From NCBI GenBank assembly GCA_051453625.1, contig JBOZIK010000001.1:244853455-244885654 (forward strand): a stretch of DNA of 32,200 nt. Reading direction: 5' to 3'. This DNA comes from Welwitschia mirabilis. Taxonomy: Eukaryota; Gnetophyta; Gnetopsida; Welwitschiales. Position 1 is the stretch's first letter, and each line of letters opens with the position of its first letter. Both the position numbers and the translations under genes were made by a program. Shown one piece after another: positions 1 to 8,112 of this stretch. The notes beneath the pieces are model-generated. The model saw only the letters and a list, made by a program, of their open reading frames with translations, was not told the origin of the DNA and searched no databases.

Positions 1-339
1 GGGTTACATGCACTCAAATTTTTAAATCCTATGTAACATTCCAATAAGTTTCCAATCGTTTTTCCCTCGTGCTAACATCCATATCATTTAGAGATGTGGT
101 TGCTAAGGGAACTAGGCATTGGAGTACATTGGAGTGTTATAAAGTTGTCTGTGGTTCTTGCTACAAGGGTCCATTGCTATTGAAATATTTTACACTTTAG
201 TGGCATCCAAATTTAACACCCTTTCTGTNNNNNNNNNNNNNNNNNNNNNNNNNNNNNNNNNNNNNNNNNNNNNNNNNNNNNACATACACATAAATCAAAA
301 TGAATGAATAAAGCTGTGATTATAAAGCAAATAGATGAA
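1..339. other. Intergenic, no gene seen
   Basis: AT-rich DNA with a 53-base gap (229-281). I see no coding signal: the only open frame (minus 213-491) crosses the gap and overlaps the TRIM element. The last bases (340-344, AGAAT) are the left copy of that element's target-site duplication. Confidence 0.6.
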
Positions 340-344
340 AGAAT

Positions 345-449
345 TGTCGGATGTGCGCTCCCCATGCCCAGCCTGACAGTGGGTAAATATAGAGGGTTCC
401 AACTTCCACCTAAGTCATGGCTTTTGGTGTGATGGTACAGGGCCCAACA
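345..449 (+). repeat. TRIM left LTR
   Basis: 105 bp, starting TGTCGG and ending CCCAACA. It aligns along its whole length with 550-653. A TATA-like word (TAAATATAG) near 382 is partly conserved in the other LTR (AATTATAG). Confidence 0.92.
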
Positions 450-451
450 GT

Positions 452-464
452 TGGTATCAGAACC
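452..464 (+). promoter_or_regulatory. TRIM primer binding site (tRNA-iMet)
   Basis: TGGTATCAGAACC begins two bases after the CA end of the left LTR. It matches the reverse complement of the initiator methionine tRNA 3' end except for one base (A in place of G at the tenth position). About 20 bases on, GGTTCAAGTCT resembles a pol III B box (GGTTCGANTCC, two mismatches); this may reflect tRNA-derived sequence or chance. Confidence 0.88.
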
Positions 465-549
465 ATGGTTGTTGGCTGGTCTCGGGTTCAAGTCTCCTTA
501 GTGGCTTCCGGTTCATGTGAGCACTTGGCATGTGGGTCGAGGGGGAGAT

Positions 550-653
550 TGTTAGGTATGCTATCCATGCCCCGCCCGACAAGTGGGTAATTATAGAGGG
601 TTCCAATTTCCAAGTAAGTTATGGCTTTTGGTGTGATGGTAAAGGGCCCAACA
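550..653 (+). repeat. TRIM right LTR
   Basis: 104 bp, starting TGTTAGG one base after the polypurine tract and ending CCCAACA, followed immediately by the right AGAAT target-site copy. Confidence 0.92.
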
Positions 654-658
654 AGAAT

Positions 659-897
659 ATCATTCAACGATCAATACGTTGTTGAAACTTGGAAGTTTGA
701 TGACCTGTAAACAGATGAAAGTTGGATGACTTTCTTCAACACCATGTTTTCTTCCCTTGGATGTTGCCAACAATCGGTTTTCCTCTGAGGAGCCATTCTT
801 TCCCTTACTCTCTTTGCGCTTGTTCGCCTACTTGCCGATTCGCTGGAAAAAAGACTATTTCACACAAAAAAAATAGTTTTTTAAGATCACCGTTGAA
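659..897. other. Intergenic, no gene seen
   Basis: Sequence between the TRIM element and a small CGACTTTTT-type repeat. A 78-codon plus-strand frame (722-958) has no recognisable domain and runs into the repeat, so I do not call it a gene. Confidence 0.5.
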
Positions 898-1030
898 CGA
901 CTTTTTCCAAAAAGTCGGTGACATGTCATTGACTTTTTCAATGGCAAGAAGTTGTTGACAAAATGAAAAAGTTGGCCGACTTTTTTGGCCGACTTGCAGA
1001 CTTATTTTTCACAAAAGGGCGACATGTCAT
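898..1030. repeat. Short tandem duplication with CGACTTTTT palindrome
   Basis: 898-917 is a perfect inverted repeat (CGACTTTTT, CC, AAAAAGTCG). The word GACATGTCAT occurs at 920-929 and again at 1021-1030, and about 20 bases before each copy are also similar, so this is a degenerate duplication of about 100 bp. TTGGCCGAC occurs twice near 972-993. The right edge coincides with the point where the Ty3 integrase frame stops matching its family. Confidence 0.6.
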
Positions 1031-1500
1031 GCCATTTTCATCACTGCTTTTAGCTGAAATGTAGTTTTAATTGGGTAAAAATGAGCATTTTTTGTTAACA
1101 AATCTACTACCATCATTATGGCATTAAATCCTTCCTTTGATCCAAGTAAACCTCTAACAAAGTCCATACCAATGGTCTGCCATTTCCATTTAGGTACCTC
1201 ATAAGGATATAAAGTTCCTGCTAGGTGTCTATGCTTTGCTTTAACTAGCTGACAAGTCATACATTTTGCCACATAGTTTGCTATTTCAGATTTCATTCTT
1301 AGCCACCAATAGTATTGCTTGATATTTGTACACATTTTGTTAACCTCTAGGTGAATAGAGTACTTGGTTATATGTAATTCACCAAAAATCATCTTCTCGA
1401 TATGCTCAAAATTAGGCACCTCAACCTCACCCAAATTGTTTACCAAACCTAATTTAGAGACATCAAATCTTTCTATTCCTTCTTCTCTGACCTTCTTGCA
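1027..1500 (-). pseudogene. Ty3/gypsy integrase, N-terminal part
   Basis: Integrase splices retroelement cDNA into the host chromosome. The open part (1446 to 1027) shows the zinc-binding HHCC domain: histidines in ELHITKYSIH and cysteines in the CMTCQ segment, with the typical YWW.MK..IA.YV spacing. It is followed by the start of the catalytic core (WKWQTIGMDFVRGL), which supplies the first catalytic aspartate, and then VVDLLTKNAHFYPIKTT. The frame ends soon after, at LKAVMKMA, before the second aspartate and the glutamate. Upstream sequence to about 1500 continues the similarity in the same frame area. The core is therefore about half present and cannot be active. A GACATGTCAT duplication lies at the break. 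Confidence 0.88.
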
Positions 1501-1728
1501 TAAGGGATAATTTTTCTAAGCATTAAATATTCTCTCCTAAAAATCAGTGCTTACCCTTAGGCTATGGATTGCATGCCTTCTTCTATTGAAAGCATCAGCC
1601 ACCACATTTGCTTTACATGCATGGAAATTCACTGTTATGTCAAAACCTTGTAAGGACTCCACCCATCTTCTCTGCTTGAGATTTAGGTTGGGTTGGGTAT
1701 GAATATATTTCAGACTCTTATGATCTGT

Positions 1729-1950
1729 TCAGATGTCTATATGCTCCCCATAAAGGTGATGGATCCAAATTTTTAGTGCGTAAATTATTGCAGCTACTTC
1801 CAGATTATGAACTAGATAGTTCTTTTCATGATCTTTTAATGTTCTAGAGGCATAGGCAATAACCTTACCATCTTGCATTAAAACTGTTCTTATTCGTTCT
1901 CCTGATGCATCAGTAAAAACTACATAAGACTTCCTTGGTTCTGGCATCTT
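1729..1950 (-). pseudogene. Ty3/gypsy RNase H remnant
   Basis: RNase H degrades the RNA strand of the RNA-DNA hybrid during reverse transcription. The 72-residue open segment contains [20 protein letters not shown] and [19 protein letters not shown], matching the retroelement RNase H core (FTDAS..G.GAVL.Q...VIAYASR.L...E.NY..H..E). The aspartate of TDAS and the glutamate of NLE are in the expected catalytic places. The usual G-A-V after the TDAS block is altered to IRTVL. It lies between the RT and integrase remnants, as expected for Ty3/gypsy, but the linker to integrase (about 1500-1729) is broken. Confidence 0.87.
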
Positions 1951-2039
1951 TAGAACAGGAACTGAAGTGAGGTCTAATTTTAAGGTTTGAAAAGCTCCTT
2001 CACATCAATCAGTCCATGCAAATTGGGTATTTTTTATTC

Positions 2040-2790
2040 ATAGGGAGGTTAAAGGAATAGTAATCTTGGAGAAGTTGGTAATAAACCTTCTATAATAACC
2101 TATAAGGCCAAGGAAACTCCTTGTTTCTGATATTGATTCTGGTCTAGGCCAATCCACTATTGCTTGGACCTTATTATAATCTATACTAACTCNNNNNNNN
2201 NNNNNNNNNNNNNNNNAAAATTTAATTTTTGGGACAGCCAAAACTCACACTTTTTTAGATTTGTATAGAAGTGATTTCTTCTTAAGGTATTCAACACTTA
2301 GCTATTGTTCATTGGCTTCCTTTGTTTGAGAGTACACTGGTATATCGTCAATAAAGACTACCATAAATTCATCTAGGTATCTCTAAATATGTTGTTCATT
2401 ACTACCATAAATGCTGTTGGAGCATTGGTGAGACTAAAAGGAACAACCTCGAATTTAAAATGTCTTTACTAGGTTCTAAAGGTAGTTTTGAAAATATCCG
2501 CTTCCTTAATTCGAAGTTGGTGATATCCTGATCTAAGATCCATTTTTTTTAGAGAAGATTTTTGCATACTACAGCTGATTAAATAGATCCCCTATTTTTG
2601 GCAAGGGATAGCTTTTCTTGATCGTTATCCGATTTAGCATTCTGTGATCTACACAAAGCCTTAGACTACCATCCTTCTTTTTCTCAAATAAGACTGATGT
2701 ACCCCAAGGAGATATGTTGGATCTGATTAGGCCTTTATCTAGCAAGGCTGTTAGCTGTGCTTTTAGTTCTGCCAACCCAATTGGAGACAT
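2040..2790 (-). pseudogene. Ty3/gypsy reverse transcriptase remnant
   Basis: This is the polymerase that copies element RNA into DNA. The first segment (2790-2569) reads through [20 protein letters not shown] and [16 protein letters not shown] to [13 protein letters not shown], the conserved opening of plant Ty3 RT. The rest is spread over several frames: DLRSGYHQLRI, then VPFSLTNAPTAFM, then the active site FMVVFIDDI (FIDDI encoded at 2355-2341). The C-terminal connection (2241-2038) has SETRSFLGLIGYYRRFI. At least two frameshifts and several stops interrupt it, and a 24-base gap (2193-2216) falls inside. All main RT motifs can be traced, so the loss of function is recent compared with the LINE at 29 kb. 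Confidence 0.9.
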
Positions 2791-3084
2791 TCTATAAAGG
2801 GCTTTAGATATGGGTTATGCACCAGATTTCAAAGATATTTTAAAATCATCTCCCTTACTAGAAGGGCATCTTGGTAATTCATTTGGAAACACATCATATA
2901 CTCATGCACCACTGGAATTTTTGAAATTTTTTAGCTAGGTTTGTAAGGAGAATATGTATTTCACTCTACCAAATGCCTTCTCTCTTCTAACTTCCTTCTT
3001 AGTTGCTTACCTTTAATTAGATTTAGCATAATAAGACTAGGCTTAATTGGTAATTGGATTATCTCCTTTCTAGGACCCAAAATT

Positions 3085-3271
3085 GTAACTTTTCTATAGT
3101 AGAATAGTAGCAGTCTATTTGAGCGGTATTCTGCTGCAACTAATTCATGCCTAGAATGATATCAAAGTAGCCTAATTCCAAAACTAGAAGCTACACTTGA
3201 AACGTATGACCACCAATGTCCAAATTGCACATTGGAGTTTCACCAAGAGTTTTGATTTTACTGGTATCTAG
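3085..3271 (-). pseudogene. Ty3/gypsy aspartic protease, C-terminal half
   Basis: Protease cuts the gag-pol polyprotein. In one frame I read TLGETPMCNLDIGGHTFQV, a stop, then LLVLELGYFDIILGMN and a stop where tryptophan-leucine is expected. The block LELG.FDIILGM is the usual C-terminal protease signature of plant Ty3 elements. The active-site D-S/T-G motif that should lie upstream (around 3271-3350) was not found in any frame I read, so this end is either mutated or rearranged. It sits between gag and RT as expected. Confidence 0.65.
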
Positions 3272-3556
3272 AAGTTCCACTAATTATGGGGAATAATCTC
3301 TAGGCTAAAGGAAAGGATATGAAGGAGTCTGAAGCTCTTGGCTCCAACGAAATTCTTGTAAGAAGGTCTAGCAAAGTACCTGAGGTTTCTAATATTGTTG
3401 GAGGTTGATTGCCTTCGCCAGAAATTGAGGCATATAGTTTCTTGACATTGCTTGAGGCCTCTCCTCTTTTCTTTCTTTGAAGTAGTTTTTGACCATATAA
3501 GGACCTCCATAGTTATAGCGTCTTGTTCCTTTGAAGTTTTTAACTACATTTTCTCA

Positions 3557-4361
3557 TCAAGACTCTAATTTTGGATGGCTTAATGGTTTACCCCTTCCTT
3601 GAGGATGCTGGGAGTTCATTACGTTGGCTCTACATATCTCAAATTTGTTAGTGTTCATTGCTGGTGTTAGATGATTGAATGGTGGCTTTTTTGCTTGCTG
3701 TATTTGTCTACCCTCTTGAACTGTCCTCCTCCTTTCCTTAAAGTTCTTGCCCCTGATCCATGATTCTTCACTAAGTCTGGCCTTCTCTAGGGCTTTAATA
3801 AGAGTGCTAGGCTGGAAAAGCTTAACTTTGCTTTGAATTGCAAGGTGCAAAACTACCACTAATCTCCTCACTTTCAGCTATCTTTGGGAGATACCTTAGT
3901 AGCTTCATGAATTTACTTTCATATTGGGCCACTGTTATGAAGGCTTGCTTGAGGCTATAGAACTCTTTTGCTTTTGCATTTTTGTAAAATTCTGATATGT
4001 ACCTTGCTCGAAACCTAGCCCCAAATTCTTTCCAAGATAGTTAATCTAGAAATTGAGGTCTTGCTTTCTCTGCTTCCCACCATAGAGCTGCACCTTTCTT
4101 TAGTTGGTGAGTTGCCAAGGCAGCTTTCTGCTCTGAAGTAAAGTTAAATAGCTCTAATTTTCTAGATAAAGCCATCAACCATGCTTCAACCTTAGCTGCA
4201 TTGGTTGATCCTTCGAAAACTAGAGGATTTGCTTGCTTAAATTGCATCATCAACTTCCTAGATAATTCTGCTTCATTTTTACCATTGTTTTTCTCTTGCA
4301 ATTTGCCCACTAGGCTATTAACTGCATTAGCTAGGGATCTAAGATCAACAAGAGGAATCAC
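3557..4361 (-). pseudogene. Ty3/gypsy gag remnant
   Basis: Gag is the structural protein of the virus-like particle. Frame one (4361-4041) holds NPLVFEGSTNAAKVEAWLMA and QLKKGAALWWEAEKA. A second frame continues with WKEFGARFRARYISEFYKNA and SLKQAFITVAQYESKFMKLL, then LRYLPKIAESEE. Together these cover the retrotransposon gag domain (F.G....A..WL, A..WW, F...F...Y, L.Q...TV..Y...F..L..Y). The remainder to 3557 is basic and rich in lysine and arginine. I did not see a clear CCHC zinc knuckle. No intact ATG lies between the priming site and the first frame: an in-frame stop precedes it and the open frame begins at a GTG, so the start codon appears lost. Confidence 0.82.
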
Positions 4362-4434
4362 TTCTCTTGTAAAAGCAATCAGTCAGATCTTGTAAGTTCT
4401 CAAATTCTGCTATTAGTAAGCAAAATTTATTAAG

Positions 4435-4446
4435 GCTCTGATACCA
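4435..4446 (-). promoter_or_regulatory. Ty3 primer binding site (tRNA-iMet)
   Basis: The minus strand reads TGGTATCAGAGC, a perfect 12-base match to the complement of the initiator methionine tRNA 3' end. It lies about 75 bases upstream of gag and marks the inner edge of the 5' LTR, which therefore extends to higher coordinates. Confidence 0.93.
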
Positions 4447-4865
4447 AAATATCATAGCCCCAACACACTGACAGAGACCAAGAAGTTTTATTAACCTAAA
4501 CATTGTCTTGATCAGAGCTATTAAGAAAGGCTTAGAAGACACTTTAGCAACATTTTAGCAAACTACCTAATCTTTTCAAACAAGACTTAAGCTATAAGTT
4601 TTTAGGTGATTAGAGTCTTCATTAAATACTAAACTATTAATAGGTGGTATAGCAATAAACATTAAGATTTCCTTAAAAGGAATTAATGATAAAGTAACTT
4701 CTTTCTATTAAGATTTGGCTAAAAGAATCTTCTAGTTAGAGTAATTTATAATGTGGGATTACCTAAATAAGAAAAGATATCGTTGGTTAGTATGAGATTT
4801 TCTTCCTAGAACTGTAAATTGCTTGAGTATTCATTCTTTTATCAAAACCCCTCTTTTTCAACTCT

Positions 4866-6220
4866 TCTATATTAGCTTTCCAAAGTCCAAAAACTTTGAA
4901 GAGCAGCACTAAAAGGGTTTATTGGGGTTTATGTGAGGAAGATTCCACTAATTCACTTAATAAAACTTTTTCTTAAAAAGCTATTTTGTTAGTACCCAAG
5001 ATTACCCTTCCATATTAGCTTTCCAAAGTCCAAGAACTTTGGAGAGCAGCACTACAAGGCTTCCTTGGGGTTTAAGTGATAACATTTTCGCTTGTTAACA
5101 CTTTCTCTTAAAAGTCCTTTTATTAAGCCCAAGGGTTACCCTTCTTTTATTAAGCCCCACGGGCTATGCTTTTATATTAGCTTTCCTAGGTCCAAGAACC
5201 TGGGAGAGCAGCACTAAAAAAGTTCCTTGGATTAGTTTTCCAAAGTCCAAAAACTTTGGAGAGTAGCACTAAAAAAGTTCCTTGGTGTTTATTGTGAGAA
5301 CATTTTCCTTTATTAAAACTTTCTGTTAAAAGATCTTTTATTAAGCCCTACGGTTATCCCTCTTTTATTAAGCCTTAAGGGTTATCTTTCTATATTAGCT
5401 TTCCAAGGTCCAAAAACTTTAGAGAACAGCACTAATAGAGTTCCTTGGGGTAGCTTTCCGAAGTCCAAGATCTTTGGAGAGCAGCATTAAAAGAGTTCCT
5501 TGGGGTTTATTGTGAGGACATTTTCATTTATTAAAACTTTCTCTTNNNNNNNNNNNNNNNNNNNNNNNNNNNNNNNNNNNNNNNNNNNNNNNNNNNNNNN
5601 NNNNNNNNNNNNNNNNNNNNNNNNNNNNNNNNNNNNNNNNNNNNNNNNNNNNNNNNNNNNNNNNNNNNNNNNNNNNNNNNNNNNNNNNNNNNNNNNNNNN
5701 NNNNNNNNNNNNNNNNNNNNNNNNNNNNNNNNNNNNNNNNNNNNNNNNNNNNNNNNNNNNNNNNNNNNNNNNNNNNNNNNNNNNNNNNNNNNNNNNNNNN
5801 NNNNNNNNNNNNNNNNNNNNNNNNNNNNNNNNNNNNNNNNNNNNNNNNNNNNNNNNNNNNNNNNNNNNNNNNNNNNNNNNNNNNNNNNNNNNNNNNNNNN
5901 NNNNNNNNNNNNNNNNNNNNNNNNNNNNNNNNNNNNNNNNNNNNNNNNNNNNNNNNNNNNNNNNNNNNNNNNNNNNNNNNNNNNNNNNNNNNNNNNNNNN
6001 NNNNNNNNNNNNNNNNNNNNNNNNNNNNNNNNNNNNNNNNNNNNNNNNNNNNNGGAGAGCAGCATTAAAAGAGTTCCTTGGGGTTTATTGTGAGAACATT
6101 TTCATTTATTAAAACTTTCTCTTAAAAGTTCTTTTATTAAACCAAAAGGCTACCTTCCTATATTAGCTTTCCAAAGTCCCAGAACTTTGGAGTGTAGCAT
6201 TAAAAGGGTTCCTTGGCGTT
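4866..6220 (-). repeat. Tandem array of hairpin-centred repeats in the LTR
   Basis: Seven visible units share a plus-strand core: TTAGCTTT, a 20-base hairpin (ideal form CCAAAGT-loop-ACTTTGG), GAGAGCAGCACTAAAA, then TTCCTTGGGGTTTA. Hairpin positions are 4880, 5023, 5185, 5240, 5403, 5458 and 6171. An eighth unit (from 6054) has lost its hairpin to the 508-base gap. Between cores are a TTTATTAAAACTTTCTCTTA block and short CTTTTATTAAGCC..GGGTTA inverted blocks. Units at 5185/5240 and 5403/5458 form a 218-bp dimer with 55- and 163-bp spacing. If the TATA-like word near 6580 is the promoter, the array would be transcribed as the RNA leader. That last step is inference. Confidence 0.85.
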
Positions 6221-6239
6221 TATGTAAGGTGATTTACAT

Positions 6240-6820
6240 TAAAAACACATTCTTATAAAAATATACAAGAGCATTTTCACAGTTAAATTCTAGAAATAAA
6301 TATGTAATTGCTTTGGAAAAATACCCAAAAGATAAAATGCATTTAACATTAAACAGACCTAAATAAGAGTCTACATTATACTAAAAACTAAATATTACAA
6401 AGCAAATTAGACTAGACATCTAATAATGAAAAGAGCTGAAATAACAATAAATCTACCATTTTTAAGGAGAAAAGTTACTCTTGAAAAATAAGCTAAACAT
6501 TATGCTGCATAGGTTGTCATTTTCAGTCAATTTAAAAGCTAACTAACCCAAAAGAAAGCTGCTTATGAGAGCACATATATATAAGAAAAGAAAAACTTAG
6601 AAGTAAAAAGTTAATTTTTACAACCCATAAGCAAGCCCTACAACCAGGGCTGGAACAAAAGAATAAGTTAATACCCAAATCTAAGTCCAACAGGGAGGAC
6701 TTTACAAGAAATAAATTCTGACCCACAAAACCCTAGTAATAGAAATAAATCTGTACTGCATCTGCAGGAAGAGATAACAAAAGCACCATTCCTAGCCCCT
6801 TTTGACTCTTCGAAGGGGCA
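6240..6820. other. LTR interior, no repeat or gene recognised
   Basis: AT-rich sequence without coding signal. It contains the TATA-like word TTATATATATG on the minus strand (about 6573-6583), the best candidate for the LTR promoter by position and orientation. Confidence 0.45.
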
Positions 6821-6997
6821 TTCTAGAAGCTCAAGCACTTTTGAAATGCTGTTTTAGAAGAGTTGGACAGGGTTAGGATAGGCTAACCCATGCTAGTACC
6901 TGCAAGAAAAATTTCCAATAGTACACTCTTAATCCTTTTTACCCTTTTGATGTGCATTTTAGAGCTCAAGCACTTCCAAAATGCTGTGTAAAAGAGG
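6821..6997. repeat. Duplicated ~41-bp segment
   Basis: 6821-6862 and 6957-6997 share TAGA, GCTCAAGCACTT and AAATGCTGT..AAGAG with few changes. Each copy has a small inverted repeat (AGCA...TGCT around a TTT/AAA or TT/AA core). Both lie in the probable LTR. Confidence 0.75.
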
Positions 6998-7080
6998 TTG
7001 CACACAAGAGATATATTGCTGGAAAAATATGATAGAAAGAAGAATTTAAAGACAAGGGTTTGGGGGATGGGAAAGGGCGG

Positions 7081-7341
7081 AATGGATTCAATGGGGGCCA
7101 TCAAGAAACTCGATTTGCCTTTTCCCCCCTTCCCCTGGGAGAAAAGGGGGAGGGAGGTTGGGAGGTGGAGATTTTTTTCGAGGGTGGTCATCGAGAAACT
7201 TGATTTGGGTGGGTCATCAAAAACTCGATTTTGGGAGGGGGTGGTTTGAAAACCCCTTGGGGTAGAGGGGGAAGGAGTGGATTCAAGGGGGGTCATCGAA
7301 AAACTCGATGGGGGAGGTCGAAAACTTAAGAAGGGGTGTAA
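7081..7341. repeat. G-rich block with four ATCGAGAAACTCGAT-like hairpins
   Basis: Four copies of a 14-15 base inverted motif occur at 7100-7114, 7190-7204, 7216-7229 and 7295-7309. They read ATCAAGAAACTCGAT, ATCGAGAAACTTGAT, ATCAAAAACTCGAT and ATCGAAAAACTCGAT, each mostly preceded by GGTC or GGCC. The spacers are rich in G runs. 7137-7162 fits the G-quadruplex pattern (runs of at least 3 G separated by 6, 1 and 5 bases). A 771-base gap starts at 7342, so the block probably continues into unassembled sequence. Confidence 0.75.
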
Positions 7342-8112
7342 NNNNNNNNNNNNNNNNNNNNNNNNNNNNNNNNNNNNNNNNNNNNNNNNNNNNNNNNNNN
7401 NNNNNNNNNNNNNNNNNNNNNNNNNNNNNNNNNNNNNNNNNNNNNNNNNNNNNNNNNNNNNNNNNNNNNNNNNNNNNNNNNNNNNNNNNNNNNNNNNNNN
7501 NNNNNNNNNNNNNNNNNNNNNNNNNNNNNNNNNNNNNNNNNNNNNNNNNNNNNNNNNNNNNNNNNNNNNNNNNNNNNNNNNNNNNNNNNNNNNNNNNNNN
7601 NNNNNNNNNNNNNNNNNNNNNNNNNNNNNNNNNNNNNNNNNNNNNNNNNNNNNNNNNNNNNNNNNNNNNNNNNNNNNNNNNNNNNNNNNNNNNNNNNNNN
7701 NNNNNNNNNNNNNNNNNNNNNNNNNNNNNNNNNNNNNNNNNNNNNNNNNNNNNNNNNNNNNNNNNNNNNNNNNNNNNNNNNNNNNNNNNNNNNNNNNNNN
7801 NNNNNNNNNNNNNNNNNNNNNNNNNNNNNNNNNNNNNNNNNNNNNNNNNNNNNNNNNNNNNNNNNNNNNNNNNNNNNNNNNNNNNNNNNNNNNNNNNNNN
7901 NNNNNNNNNNNNNNNNNNNNNNNNNNNNNNNNNNNNNNNNNNNNNNNNNNNNNNNNNNNNNNNNNNNNNNNNNNNNNNNNNNNNNNNNNNNNNNNNNNNN
8001 NNNNNNNNNNNNNNNNNNNNNNNNNNNNNNNNNNNNNNNNNNNNNNNNNNNNNNNNNNNNNNNNNNNNNNNNNNNNNNNNNNNNNNNNNNNNNNNNNNNN
8101 NNNNNNNNNNNN

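Larger units (their letters stand above)
345..653 (+). mobile_element. Complete TRIM/SMART miniature LTR retrotransposon
   Basis: A 309-bp element with every structural part of an LTR retrotransposon and no protein. The left LTR (345-449) and right LTR (550-653) are about 86% identical by hand alignment (14 mismatches, two small indels). Both start TGT and end GGGCCCAACA. Two bases after the left LTR lies a priming site (452-460) matching the 3' end of initiator methionine tRNA. A polypurine tract, GAGGGGGAGA (539-548), sits directly before the right LTR. The element is flanked by the 5-bp duplication AGAAT (340-344 and 654-658). The 100-bp interior cannot encode a product, so an autonomous element must have mobilised it in trans. 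Family knowledge: plant TRIM and SMART elements have this design and size. The LTR divergence suggests an old insertion. Confidence 0.93.

Noticed and set aside
213-491. 92-codon minus-strand frame
   Set aside because: It spans a run of N and runs through the TRIM element's left LTR and priming site, so it is not a gene.
452-495. tRNA gene
   Set aside because: The priming site and a B-box-like word are present, but no cloverleaf or anticodon arm can be folded; the position between LTRs explains the match.
5487-6093. Long open frames on both strands
   Set aside because: They are open only because 508 N cannot contain stops; the ends are the hairpin repeat.
4866-6220. CRISPR-like array
   Set aside because: Repeats have a conserved hairpin, but unit spacing is irregular (55-163 bp), spacers are themselves repeated, and the context is a plant retrotransposon.
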